A stretch of DNA of 64,000 nt from an uncultured Bacteroidales bacterium (GCA_902779705.1 CACZCR010000002.1:107228-171227); one strand, 5' to 3'. Positions 17,525 through 25,778 are shown, counted from the stretch's first letter. Program-made: numbers and translations. The notes: a model not told the origin generated them from the letters alone.

Positions 17525-17556
17525 CAAAGGTACAACAAAAAAATGGAACGTGCAAG
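17525..17556 (-). promoter_or_regulatory. -33/-7 promoter of the secreted protein/S26/PqqD operon
   Basis: On the minus strand CTTG (17556-17553) and TACCTTTG (17532-17525) are 20 nt apart. The start of transcription would lie near 17518, about 23 nt before the ATG at 17495. Confidence 0.75.
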
Positions 17557-17635
17557 TTTTTTATAGTATTTGCAGGAAAAAATCTGACGATAAATGTGCA
17601 AAAAACACTTTTTTGCGCACAAAAACATTTTTTTA

Positions 17636-17667
17636 TTTGCACATATGCGCGGAAAGTTGTAACTTTG
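17636..17667 (+). promoter_or_regulatory. -33/-7 promoter of the 809-residue gene
   Basis: TTTG at 17636-17639 and TAACTTTG at 17660-17667 are 20 nt apart. This promoter is divergent from the one at 17525-17556, with about 80 bp between their -33 boxes. Confidence 0.8.
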
Positions 17668-17725
17668 TGCTCAAATTTGTAAACACAACACAACTTTTTT
17701 TATTAACACTTAAAATTTCATGCTT

Positions 17726-20155
17726 ATGAAAAAATTATTCACATTAGCTGTTGCCGTATTAGCAAGCTTGGCAATGAGTGCTACGACGATTTTCTCGTAC
17801 ACATTGACAGCTGCCGGCACAGATGGCACCATCTATGATGCCGAAGGAGGAACTGCCAAATGCGTCAAAGCAATGGCTTCGGGCAATTCAAATGAAATCA
17901 CTATCGGTGATCAAACGTTCTACAAATTCAACTCCAGTTCTGCATGGGAGTTTACACTTGCTGACGAAGGCACTTTCGCAGAAGGTGACGTTATCTCTAT
18001 TACTGCGGCTTGTGGTACAAGCGCCAAAAAAGGTAAAGGTGTTACCTTGAACGGTATTGCTGTAACCGGTGATTTCCCGGCAAGCACTGCCAACACGCTC
18101 ACATACACCGTTCAAGCAGGTGATGCTATTGATGGAAAAACTACTATCCAGGTGAAACGTAATGACAGTGACATCAAGTTTGGTACTATCGTTGTTGAGC
18201 GTGAGGCAGCTTCTACCGACCCGGTTGAGGCTGCTACTATCAGCGGTGAGAATGGATGTTTGGTAGGAAATTCTATTGAACTGACCTGTACTGCTGCTAA
18301 AGCTACCACCTATCAATGGAGCATGAACGGCACAGAGATTGAAGGTGCAAATGCAAAGAAATACACTTTCTCTCCGACTGCAGCTGGTGAGTATAGCTTC
18401 ACTTGCGCTGCATCAAACGAATATACCACTACTCCGGTTGTTGCAGCTGCTCACGTAGTTACCGTAATGGATCCGGCTAACGCTTACGGTGAGATCATCA
18501 AGGCTACCTTAACAAGCGGAACAGCTGCTACCGTAACCGGTGTGATTGGTGGTACTGCTGACGTATCGCTTTCTTCTAGCAAGAAAATGGATAAGGGAAA
18601 ATACTTTGGTATCACACTTGCTGCAGGTAATTTCAAAGAGGGCGACACCGTTGTGATCACCATGACAACAGCAGGTTCTAACTATCCGTGCTTGTTCGCT
18701 GACAAAGAGAGAACCAATTGCTTGTTCCTTGCTACCGAGACTTCTTCTGATTTGGTGTACAGAATCGTATTGCCGGCAGCGGCTAACAGCATTAACACGC
18801 TGTATGTATCCCGCGGCGATGAAAGCGATGGTTACAAATGGAATCCGGTTCTCAGTTCTATGTCCGTTATCCGTCCGATGGGCGCTAAATCGAAAGTTGA
18901 GGAACTGATTAACGTTAAGGTTAACGGCACCGCTATTTCTGCAACTAATCTCAATGAGTTGAAAAACGATCATTATGTAAATTTGGATGGCCAGTATGCT
19001 AAAGCTCCGGTAGTTACATACACCAAGAAAGTAACCACTACCTATGATGACGAATCGGTTAAAATTGCTGACGTAGATGTTGAAGTAACTGCTGAATTTG
19101 TGGAAGCGAACAATGTATGGGAAGCAGAAGCTCAAATCAACGATATTAATTATCGCGTTATCATGCAAAAAGCTGCAAGCCACACCGTTACGTACAAGGA
19201 TGGCGAAACAGTTCTTGGTACCGAGATAGTTGCTCATGGCGGACATCCGGAAGAGTACACACAGTACCAGAGCATGTCGCTGGCTACCTTCGAAGGTTGG
19301 TACAGAGAGTCTGACTTAGACGAAGAAGTAGCATACATAGAAGAAGAGAACATCAATGAGGACGTTACCTTCTATGCTAAGTTCGTAAAGGCTTACGCTC
19401 AATCGATCAACATCGAGAAAGCTGTTATGCAGAACGGTAAGGGCTATGCTATCATTCCGCAACTCGGTACGCTGAAATATGCATCGAATATCACCGGTTC
19501 GTTGGATTCGCTGGACAACAGCAAGAAAGATAGTTTGCGCAACTACGCTTACCTTGGTTTGAAGGTTAAACAAGCAGGTGCTCTGCTCAACTTCCGTTTG
19601 GCAAAAGGTAGCACCGTTAAGGTTAAATTTGGTAATATAGCTAAGACTCCGCTGGTATCGATCAACGGCGGCGAGTATGCAGAGATGACTATCACCGACA
19701 AGGTTTACAGCTACACTGCAGAAGAGGAAGCTATTGTTAGCATCAAGACCGCTGACGGCAGCGCTGTTGTATTCCAGCAGATTATGATCAACGAGGACAT
19801 CCAAGCTCCTGAGTTGTTCACTATCACTTGCGCAGCAGCTGAGCACGGAACTGTAAGTGCCGCCTACAAGATGGGTATCCCGGGCGAGGTAATCAAACTG
19901 AGCTTCACCATGGATGAGGGTTACACCGTTGCTTCTTGCTATGCAAACGATGTAGAAGTAGTTGGTACTGCTGAGGGCGAGTTCTTCACGATGCCGGCAG
20001 CTAACGTAACCATCACCGCTACCTTCGGTGACGAGACTACGGCTATCGACAACACCAACGCAGAGCTCAAGGCTGTTAAGGTGATCGAGAACGGCCAGAT
20101 CTTCATCATTAAGAATGGCGTGAAGTACAATGCACAGGGTGCAGTAGTTCGTTAA
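17726..20155 (+). CDS. Secreted Ig-like/InlB-like protein with sorting-type tail
   Basis: An 809-residue protein starting MKKLFTLAVAVLASLAMSA, a signal peptide. An ATG two codons upstream (17720) is possible. The order of parts is: a beta-sandwich-like region; an Ig-like module (GNSIELTCTAAKATTYQW...GEYSFTCAAS); a further beta region; an InlB/Listeria-Bacteroides repeat (TVTYKDGETVLG...ATFEGWYRE); and a final GY-rich module (GTVSAAYKMG...VTITATFG). The tail is KVIENGQIFIIKNGVKYNAQG followed by AVVR. Probably a surface protein. No enzymatic motif was seen. The sequence is Ala/Thr-rich with few rare codons. It is flanked by its own promoter and a terminator. Confidence 0.85.
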   Translation: MKKLFTLAVAVLASLAMSATTIFSYTLTAAGTDGTIYDAEGGTAKCVKAMASGNSNEITIGDQTFYKFNSSSAWEFTLADEGTFAEGDVISITAACGTSAKKGKGVTLNGIAVTGDFPASTANTLTYTVQAGDAIDGKTTIQVKRNDSDIKFGTIVVEREAASTDPVEAATISGENGCLVGNSIELTCTAAKATTYQWSMNGTEIEGANAKKYTFSPTAAGEYSFTCAASNEYTTTPVVAAAHVVTVMDPANAYGEIIKATLTSGTAATVTGVIGGTADVSLSSSKKMDKGKYFGITLAAGNFKEGDTVVITMTTAGSNYPCLFADKERTNCLFLATETSSDLVYRIVLPAAANSINTLYVSRGDESDGYKWNPVLSSMSVIRPMGAKSKVEELINVKVNGTAISATNLNELKNDHYVNLDGQYAKAPVVTYTKKVTTTYDDESVKIADVDVEVTAEFVEANNVWEAEAQINDINYRVIMQKAASHTVTYKDGETVLGTEIVAHGGHPEEYTQYQSMSLATFEGWYRESDLDEEVAYIEEENINEDVTFYAKFVKAYAQSINIEKAVMQNGKGYAIIPQLGTLKYASNITGSLDSLDNSKKDSLRNYAYLGLKVKQAGALLNFRLAKGSTVKVKFGNIAKTPLVSINGGEYAEMTITDKVYSYTAEEEAIVSIKTADGSAVVFQQIMINEDIQAPELFTITCAAAEHGTVSAAYKMGIPGEVIKLSFTMDEGYTVASCYANDVEVVGTAEGEFFTMPAANVTITATFGDETTAIDNTNAELKAVKVIENGQIFIIKNGVKYNAQGAVVR

Positions 20156-20160
20156 CGCAC

Positions 20161-20230
20161 TGACCGCTACGCTGTAGGACCGTTACACTGTAAGACCACT
20201 ACGTTGTAAGATCGGCCTACGGCCTGTAAG
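20161..20230 (+). repeat. Covarying-arm repeat array 1
   Basis: Four tandem units start six bases after the stop of the 809-residue gene. Each has the form GACC, arm, TNC, complementary arm, TGTAA/G. The cores are GC-TAC-GC, GT-TAC-AC, AC-TAC-GT and GGCC-TAC-GGCC. The array ends directly before a terminator. Confidence 0.85.
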
Positions 20231-20236
20231 AAAATC

Positions 20237-20264
20237 AGCTCGCAGCAATGCGGGCTGTTTTTTT
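20237..20264 (+). terminator. Rho-independent terminator after array 1
   Basis: An 8-bp stem (AGCTCGCA with TGCGGGCT, one G-T) has a GCAA loop and is followed by G and seven T. It ends transcripts of the 809-residue gene. Confidence 0.88.
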
Positions 20265-20296
20265 GTGCAAGATGTTTTTGTCTTGGGTATGTTTAT

Positions 20297-20351
20297 AACC
20301 TACTAATCACCTACTAATAACCTACTAATCACCTACTAATCACCTACTAAA
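20297..20351 (+). repeat. Five tandem 11-bp repeats (MACCTACTAAT)
   Basis: Five consecutive 11-bp units alternate between AACCTACTAAT and CACCTACTAAT, and the last unit ends AAA. They occupy the otherwise gene-free stretch between 20156 and 20521. Confidence 0.9.
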
Positions 20352-20458
20352 ATACGCTTTGCGATTTTTTAGAGAGAAATTACATTGCAGCAATGCTGCA
20401 AATAACAAGTACTTGCCAAATTTTTACAAATAAGCAAGCTTTTTATGAAAAATATTGT

Positions 20459-20486
20459 CAAATACTTGTGTATTTGATTTTTTTTT
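20459..20486 (+). terminator. Hairpin plus T-tract overlapping the mlaE promoter
   Basis: CAAATAC and GTATTTG form a 7-bp stem with the loop TTGT, followed by A and nine T. The shape is that of a weak terminator, and the loop holds part of the -33 box of the next promoter. Confidence 0.6.
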
Positions 20487-20496
20487 AGTAACTTTG
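20465..20496 (+). promoter_or_regulatory. -33/-7 promoter of mlaE
   Basis: CTTG at 20465-20468 and TAACTTTG at 20489-20496 are 20 nt apart. Transcription should begin near 20503, about 19 nt before the mlaE ATG. Confidence 0.75.
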
Positions 20497-20521
20497 CACA
20501 GTTTTTATAAAATGGAGTAAT

Positions 20522-21259
20522 ATGCACATCATTCAACATACAGGCGAGTACTTCTTATTGCTCACGCGCGTATTGCGCAGGCCTGACCGCTGGCGCATGT
20601 TTTGGCGTCAGTACAGCAGAGAGTTGGAGAAGCAAGGATTGCAGAGTCTGCCGATCGTGCTGCTAATATCTGTGTTCATCGGAGCCATCTTGACCATTCA
20701 GGCGAAGACGAACACGGAGAACCCACTGCTGCCGACCTATATAACGGGTTTGCTGACGCGCGATACGTTGTTGCTGGAGTTCTCGAGTACGATTCTTTGT
20801 CTGATTTTGGCCGGTAAGGTGGGTTCGAATATCGCCTCCGAGATCGGTACGATGCGTATCACTGAGCAGATCGACGCCATGGAGATCATGGGTGTGAACA
20901 GCGCCAACTATCTGATACTGCCCAAGATTCTGGCGTTTATGAGCATGATGCCGTTTCTGTTTATCATCTCGACTGCTGCCGGACTGATAGGCGGTTGGGG
21001 CGTAGGCGCGATGACGGATATCATCACGGTGCATGACTACCTGTTAGGCGTGCAGTATGCGTTCAATCCCTATTTTGTGTGGTATGCTATTATCAAGGCC
21101 TTGGTGTTTGCGTTTGTGATCACGAGTCTGAGTAGTTACTACGGCTATTATGCACGCGGAGGCGCGCTGGATGTAGGACGCGCGAGTACGAAAGCAGTGG
21201 TGAATAGCAATATCATGATTCTGTTTTTAGATTTAATCCTCAGCAAACTGTTGCTTTAA
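20522..21259 (+). CDS. mlaE: MlaE-family lipid transport permease
   Basis: A 245-residue inner-membrane permease of the MlaE family. It has an N-terminal amphipathic stretch, five to six hydrophobic segments and the conserved central motif GKVGSNIASEIGTMRITEQIDA followed by MGVN. In the Mla system it forms the channel part of an ABC complex that moves phospholipids between the two membranes with MlaF and an MCE protein. The ATPase partner mlaF follows only at 22091. The two are separated by a repeat array and a four-helix-bundle gene. No mlaD-like gene is seen nearby. Confidence 0.92.
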   Translation: MHIIQHTGEYFLLLTRVLRRPDRWRMFWRQYSRELEKQGLQSLPIVLLISVFIGAILTIQAKTNTENPLLPTYITGLLTRDTLLLEFSSTILCLILAGKVGSNIASEIGTMRITEQIDAMEIMGVNSANYLILPKILAFMSMMPFLFIISTAAGLIGGWGVGAMTDIITVHDYLLGVQYAFNPYFVWYAIIKALVFAFVITSLSSYYGYYARGGALDVGRASTKAVVNSNIMILFLDLILSKLLL

Positions 21260-21262
21260 CGA

Positions 21263-21571
21263 TAGGCTTCGCCTGACCGCTGCGCTGTAGGACCGTTACA
21301 CTGTAAGACCGCATTCGCTGTAAGACCGCCCTGAAGGGCTGTAAGATATGAACTATGGGTAGGCTTCGCCTGACCGCTACGCTGTAGGACCACTGCGTTG
21401 TAAGACCACTACGTTGTAAGACCGCTTCGCTGTAAGACCGTTACACTGTAGGACCGCCCTAAAGGGCTGTAAGATATGAACTATTGGTAGGCTTCGCCTG
21501 ATCGCTGCGCTGTAGGACCGTTACACTGTAAGACCGTTGACACTGTAGGACCGCCCTGAAGGGCTGTAAGA
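21263..21571 (+). repeat. Covarying-arm repeat array 2, three higher-order blocks
   Basis: About 310 bp of tandem units begins four bases after mlaE. Three blocks start with TAGGCTTCGCCTGA (21263, 21360, 21488) and end with GCCCT-GA-AGGGC or GCCCT-AA-AGGGC then TGTAAGATAT. Inner cores include GC-TGC-GC, GT-TAC-AC, GC-TAC-GC, AC-TGC-GT, AC-TAC-GT and GC-TTC-GC. The 331 bases from 21260 to 21590 contain nothing else recognisable. Confidence 0.9.
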
Positions 21572-21590
21572 TATATAAGATATAAAAGGG

Positions 21591-22085
21591 ATGCATAATT
21601 ATAAAAATTTACATATTTGGCAAGATGGCATAAAACTTGCGCGAAGAATATACGAGGTAACGAGTACGTTCCCTGCCAACGAGAAATATGGAATCGTTTC
21701 GCAAATGACGCGAGCAGCTGTTTCTATACCGTCTAACATCGCAGAAGGTGCAGGAAGAAGTAGCAGTAAAGAGTTTGCTAACTTCTTAAACATAGCTATC
21801 GGTTCGATATTTGAGTTACACACGCAAATAGTCATCTGCGAACAAATAGGCTATATAGACGCAGAGACCGTAAAAGAATTGGAAGCACAAACCTTTACGC
21901 TTCAACAACAAATCGCTGCATACAAGCAGCGCATAGAGGGGAGCGCCCCGCGGCAAGGGGAAACATCCCCGACGAGCGGTACGCAGCGCACTAATCATAC
22001 AATGCGCAAAGCGAATGATCGTACAGCGAAGCGGTCCTACAGTCCGCAAGACGGTCATACAGCAAAGCGATCAATTACAAAGTAA
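21591..22085 (+). CDS. Four-helix-bundle protein (23S IVS-type) with repeat-derived C-terminus
   Basis: Residues 1 to about 115 match the four-helix-bundle family first described from 23S rRNA intervening sequences: YKNLHIWQDGIKLARRIYEVT, a conserved SIPSNIAEGAGR, and a C-terminal helix LQQQIAAYKQRI. The usual family length is about 115-125 residues. Here the protein continues to 164 residues because residues about 118-164 are read through GC-rich palindromes and then inverted repeat units (TAKRSYS, HTAKRS). It sits between mlaE and mlaF, five bases before the mlaF ATG, and follows repeat array 2. The biochemical role of the family is not known. Its position suggests insertion into the mla operon. 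Confidence 0.85.
   Translation: MHNYKNLHIWQDGIKLARRIYEVTSTFPANEKYGIVSQMTRAAVSIPSNIAEGAGRSSSKEFANFLNIAIGSIFELHTQIVICEQIGYIDAETVKELEAQTFTLQQQIAAYKQRIEGSAPRQGETSPTSGTQRTNHTMRKANDRTAKRSYSPQDGHTAKRSITK
21993..22072 (-). repeat. Covarying-arm repeat units in reverse orientation
   Basis: Four units on the minus strand lie inside the 3' end of the four-helix-bundle gene. Read on that strand they include GACCGCTTCGCTGTAC, GACC-GTC-TTGCG-GAC-TGTAG and GATCGCTTTGCTGTAT. They encode the last 33 or so residues of that protein. Confidence 0.85.
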
Positions 22086-22090
22086 TTATT

Positions 22091-22852
22091 ATGATTGAAG
22101 TTAAGGATATAGTTAAGAGTTTTGACGGGACGGTGGTTCTGGATCATGTGTCAACCACGCTGGAAGATGGCAAAGTGAACATGATCATCGGTCAGTCGGG
22201 TTCGGGTAAGACAGTGCTGATGAAGAGTCTGATTGGTCTGCATGCAGTAGATCAGGGAGAGATCTTGTACGACGGTCGCAGCCTGAGTTCGATGCGCGAG
22301 AAAGATATCCGTCTGTTGCACAGAGAGGTAGGTATGCTGTTTCAAGGCAGCGCTCTATTCGACTCGATGAGCGTGATAGAGAATGTGCTGTTTCCCTTGG
22401 AGATGTTCGACCGCGAGATGAGCGATGAACAGAAACGCGAACGTGCACAGTTCTGTCTGGAGCGCGTGAACATCCCCGAGCGCGCCTACAACCTGATGCC
22501 GGCCGAGATCAGTGGCGGTATGCAGAAACGTGTAGCAATTGCTCGTGCGATCGCAATGAATCCCAAATACCTGTTCTGCGACGAGCCTAACTCGGGTTTG
22601 GACCCGAAGACCAGTCTGGTGATCGACCAACTGATACACGATATCACGGAGGAGTATGGTATCTGTACGATCGTCAACAGCCATGATATGAACTCGATTC
22701 TGGAGATCGGCGACAAGGTGATCTTCCTCAGATTGGGCAAGCTGGAATGGGAAGGCAACAGGCACGAGATATACAGCTCGGATAACGAGGCGCTGAATGA
22801 TTTTGTGTTCGCAAGCGAGTTGTTTAAAAAAATAAAGACCGCTTCGCTGTAA
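22091..22852 (+). CDS. mlaF: MlaF-family ABC transporter ATPase
   Basis: A 253-residue ATPase with intact motifs: Walker A GQSGSGKT, Q-loop LFQGSALFD, signature ISGGMQKR, Walker B YLFCDEPNSGLDP and an H-loop in VNSHD. It energises MlaE for phospholipid transport between inner and outer membrane. The last five codons (KTASL) and the TAA stop come from a GACCGCTTCGCTGTAA repeat unit, so the native C-terminus has been replaced or extended. It lies five bases after the four-helix-bundle gene. Confidence 0.92.
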   Translation: MIEVKDIVKSFDGTVVLDHVSTTLEDGKVNMIIGQSGSGKTVLMKSLIGLHAVDQGEILYDGRSLSSMREKDIRLLHREVGMLFQGSALFDSMSVIENVLFPLEMFDREMSDEQKRERAQFCLERVNIPERAYNLMPAEISGGMQKRVAIARAIAMNPKYLFCDEPNSGLDPKTSLVIDQLIHDITEEYGICTIVNSHDMNSILEIGDKVIFLRLGKLEWEGNRHEIYSSDNEALNDFVFASELFKKIKTASL

Positions 22853-22872
22853 GACCGTCCTACGGACTGTAA
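22837..22872 (+). repeat. Covarying-arm repeat array 3, overlapping the mlaF stop
   Basis: Two units: GACCGCTTCGCTGTAA (22837-22852), whose TAA is the mlaF stop codon, and GACC-GTCC-TAC-GGAC-TGTAA (22853-22872). Confidence 0.88.
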
Positions 22873-22897
22873 GATAATAAAAACAAATACTACAATA

Positions 22898-23239
22898 ATG
22901 AAAAAGACAGTTTTATTGATAGCCTTGATGGCTATGATGGCCATTGGCGCTGATGCACAAACGCCGGCCAAGGTGCCTGCTTACCGCGGGATCATTGAGC
23001 GTGTTCAACCGAATGGGGACACCCTGCGCACCTATCTGCGTGGGGATGAGCGTAAACATTGGATGATGACCGAAGACGGATGGCAGATACTAGAGAACAA
23101 AAAGGGTTGGTATGTATACGCCGAGAAAAATCGCAAAGGCGAATTGGTAAGCAGCTGGCGCAGAGCGCACAACGAAGCCAAACGCGGCTATTTTGAGAAA
23201 CGCTGGTTGAACAAGCACGGTATAAAGAAAAACATATAA
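22898..23239 (+). CDS. Secreted propeptide-like small protein
   Basis: A 113-residue protein with a signal peptide (MKKTVLLIALMAMMAIGADA, then Q). The mature part resembles the N-terminal proregion of the M6 protease encoded next: PNGDTLRTYLRGDERKHWMMTEDG here and [24 protein letters not shown] there. It then ends in a basic stretch (YFEKRWLNKHGIKKN) with no catalytic domain. It lies 20 bases before the protease gene on the same strand and is probably co-transcribed. It may act in trans as an inhibitor or folding helper of the protease. It could also be a relic of a duplicated protease. Confidence 0.7.
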   Translation: MKKTVLLIALMAMMAIGADAQTPAKVPAYRGIIERVQPNGDTLRTYLRGDERKHWMMTEDGWQILENKKGWYVYAEKNRKGELVSSWRRAHNEAKRGYFEKRWLNKHGIKKNI

Positions 23240-23259
23240 ACTAAAAAAAATATCTGATA

Positions 23260-24888
23260 ATGAAAAAACTATTTAGCATACTATGTGTATGCGCTGTCGC
23301 AGTGAGTGCGGCAGCAATGCCGGCGCGCCGTGAGGGCGTAGTTCGGACTGCAGCAGATGGCAGCCAGAAGATGGTTTATCTGCATGGCAACGCTTTTAAT
23401 CACTACATGACAGACGAGAGCGGAAACTGGTTGGACGAGAACAGCTTACAGCCGATGAGCGCCGAAGCCAAGCAAGCACGCATAGCTGCGGGTAAAGCAC
23501 GTATGGCTGCGCGTCGCATCCAACAACAGACCAAGGTGGGTACGGAGCCTAATATCGCTCCGCGCGGATTGCTGATCATGGTCAACTTCGCCGACAAGAA
23601 GTTTGTCACCCCACGCGACACCGTGGACAGCATGTTGAATGGTGCCAACTACACGCGTCATTATGACCTGAATTATGATATCACCTACGATATCGGCTGG
23701 GGACAAACCTACACCACGCATGTAGAGGAAACTGTCATCGCTAACGGTAGTGCCCGCAAGTATTTCCAGGACCAGAGTTTTGGCCAATACAACCCGCAGT
23801 TTGACGTAGTGGGTCCGTACACGCTGAGTCAGAACACCTCTTATTATGGCAAAAACGACGCGAGCGGCACTGATAAACATCCGGATTTGATGATCAAAGA
23901 AGCCTGCGAGTTGGCAGATGCGGACGGTATCGATTTCACCCAATACGATAACGATCATGACGGCAGAGTAGATTTTGTGTATGTGCTGTATGCCGGAGAG
24001 GGCGAGGCTGATGGTGGTGCGAGCACGACTGTATGGCCGCACAACTGGGATCTGTCCTACTCGCAGTTCTGCCTCGTGGACGGCAAGGAGGTTTGCAACT
24101 ACGCTTGCTCGAACGAGTGGCAGCACTATGGACAAGTGTACAACGGTATCGGTACCTTCTGCCACGAGTTTAGCCACGTGATGGGTTTGCCGGATCTGTA
24201 TATCACCGAAGAGGGCTCGTCCCACCACACAATGGTCGACTGGGACATCCTTGACTATGGTCCATACAACAACGACGGTAATACCCCGCCCTGCTACTCA
24301 GCCTATGAGCGCTTCTTCTGCGGCTGGATCACTCCGCGCGTGTTGACAGAGCCGGAGAATGTACATCTTGGACTAATCAACAACACCCAAGAGGCACTGT
24401 TGATGTGCAGCGGTGACGCACACAACCTGGTGGGCTATAATCCTAACCCGAAGACATTCTACCTGTTAGAGGTACGAGAGAAGACCGGTTGGGACAAGTA
24501 TCTGCCGGGCAGAGGAATGCTGATCACCAAGATTCAGTACGATCAATATAAATGGGAATATAACTCCGTCAACAACGATGCCAACGCGATGGGAGTGGAT
24601 CTGATAGAAGCTAAAGAGAACACCGGAGACTTGGGCGCTGCGTCCGACGCTTTCCCAGCCGGAGCAACATTCTACACCAAGTTTACGGATCATGAAATCA
24701 CCAATATCAAACGCGACTTGGTCGACGGATCGATCAGCTTCCGCTACCGAGGCGGATGGGCCGAAGATGTAGAGCAAGTGAACAGCGAAAGCGAGTTGAG
24801 CACGAAGAAAGTGATTCGTAACGGACAAGTGCTGATCATCCGCAACGGTGTAACTTATGATATGACAGGCAAAATAATAGCACTATGA
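23260..24888 (+). CDS. M6-family secreted metalloprotease
   Basis: A 542-residue protease with a signal peptide ([19 protein letters not shown]) and a proregion of about 90 residues containing [17 protein letters not shown]. The catalytic domain has the zinc motif [11 protein letters not shown], as in immune-inhibitor-A-like enzymes, and is followed by a beta-rich region. The tail [20 protein letters not shown]...GKII is the same sorting-type signal found on other secreted proteins in the window. It probably digests host or dietary proteins at the cell surface. It follows a free-standing propeptide-like gene and overlaps exonuclease III by four bases. Confidence 0.9.
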   Translation: MKKLFSILCVCAVAVSAAAMPARREGVVRTAADGSQKMVYLHGNAFNHYMTDESGNWLDENSLQPMSAEAKQARIAAGKARMAARRIQQQTKVGTEPNIAPRGLLIMVNFADKKFVTPRDTVDSMLNGANYTRHYDLNYDITYDIGWGQTYTTHVEETVIANGSARKYFQDQSFGQYNPQFDVVGPYTLSQNTSYYGKNDASGTDKHPDLMIKEACELADADGIDFTQYDNDHDGRVDFVYVLYAGEGEADGGASTTVWPHNWDLSYSQFCLVDGKEVCNYACSNEWQHYGQVYNGIGTFCHEFSHVMGLPDLYITEEGSSHHTMVDWDILDYGPYNNDGNTPPCYSAYERFFCGWITPRVLTEPENVHLGLINNTQEALLMCSGDAHNLVGYNPNPKTFYLLEVREKTGWDKYLPGRGMLITKIQYDQYKWEYNSVNNDANAMGVDLIEAKENTGDLGAASDAFPAGATFYTKFTDHEITNIKRDLVDGSISFRYRGGWAEDVEQVNSESELSTKKVIRNGQVLIIRNGVTYDMTGKIIAL

Positions 24889-25646
24889 AAATCATCTCTT
24901 ACAATCTGAACGGCATCCGTTCGGCTATCAACAAGGGGCTCTTGGACTGGTTGCAGGGTGAGAATCCCGATGTATTCTGTATCCAAGAAAGCAAGGCGCA
25001 GCCTGAGCAGATCGATGTACTGGCGATGCAGGAGTTGGGTTACCACAGTTATATCCATTCGGCCGAGAAAAAAGGCTACTCGGGTGTATGCTTGTTCAGC
25101 AAACAAGAGCCGGACAATGTAGTGATCGGCATGGGCAATCCGCTGTATGACCGTGAGGGACGCGTGATCCGTGCTGACTTTGGCGACCTGACCATCGTGG
25201 ATGCATATATACCGAGCGGCACGACCGGCGATGTAAGACAGGATTTTAAGATGCAGTTTCTGGAAGATTTTCTGGTGTGGGTGAACGAGCTCAAGAAAGA
25301 GCGTCCCAACCTGGTGATCTGCGGCGACTATAACATCTGCCACAAGCCCATAGACATCAATCATCCGGAGCGTCAGATCGGCGTGAGCGGATTCTTGCCC
25401 GAAGAGCGAGAATGGATGGATCGCTGGGAAGCCAGCGGGCTGGTAGACTCGTTTCGTGTGTTTGACCAGAGTGCCGAGCGATACAGTTGGTGGTCCTGGC
25501 GTGCCGGCGCACGAGCAAGAAACGTAGGCTGGAGAATTGACTATCTGTGGGTGACAGAGAGTCTGAGAGACAAACTCCAAGATGGTAAAATATTGACCGA
25601 AGCAGTACATAGTGACCATTGTCCGGTGATGGTAGAACTTAATTGA
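24885..25646 (+). CDS. xth: Exodeoxyribonuclease III
   Basis: A 253-residue endonuclease/exonuclease/phosphatase-fold enzyme for base-excision repair. Visible residues are N and E of the active site ([17 protein letters not shown]), Y in DAYIPSG, D and N in CGDYNICH, and the terminal SDHCPV. It cleaves DNA 5' of abasic sites and removes 3' blocks. Length fits the family. It starts within the last codons of the M6 protease gene (ATGA), an odd pairing of a cytoplasmic repair enzyme with a secreted protease. Confidence 0.92.
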   Translation: MKIISYNLNGIRSAINKGLLDWLQGENPDVFCIQESKAQPEQIDVLAMQELGYHSYIHSAEKKGYSGVCLFSKQEPDNVVIGMGNPLYDREGRVIRADFGDLTIVDAYIPSGTTGDVRQDFKMQFLEDFLVWVNELKKERPNLVICGDYNICHKPIDINHPERQIGVSGFLPEEREWMDRWEASGLVDSFRVFDQSAERYSWWSWRAGARARNVGWRIDYLWVTESLRDKLQDGKILTEAVHSDHCPVMVELN

Positions 25647-25775
25647 CGATTTGACGATTGACGAGGTACGATTGATTGACCAATTGATATTATTGACGAT
25701 TGATTGCTGCTTCAAATCGTAAATTTGTAAATCGTAAATAATTCGTAAATCGTAAATTTATAAATCGTAAATCAT
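25647..25775. repeat. TTTACGATT/GACGATTGA repeat array
   Basis: The gap between exonuclease III and lptB holds two kinds of short degenerate repeats. One is TTGACGATT-like (25647-25712). The other is AAATCGTAAAT-like in the opposite sense (25713-25775). No promoter of the -33/-7 type was seen inside. Confidence 0.8.
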
Positions 25776-25778
25776 TTG

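Noticed and set aside
17496..17693. 66-codon N-terminal extension of the 278-residue secreted protein
   Set aside because: It would place the signal peptide internally and includes the -33/-7 promoter of the gene.
21263..21571. CRISPR array
   Set aside because: Units are about 16 bp and follow each other directly without unique spacers; no cas gene is near.
20161..22872. tRNA or tRNA-like remnants in the TGTAAGACC arrays
   Set aside because: No cloverleaf, no TTCGAATCC-type T-arm and no CCA-like end; the pattern is a short repeated unit.
25776..25778. TTG start for lptB one codon upstream of ATG
   Set aside because: The ATG at 25779 fits LptB better and the extra codon falls in the repeat array.
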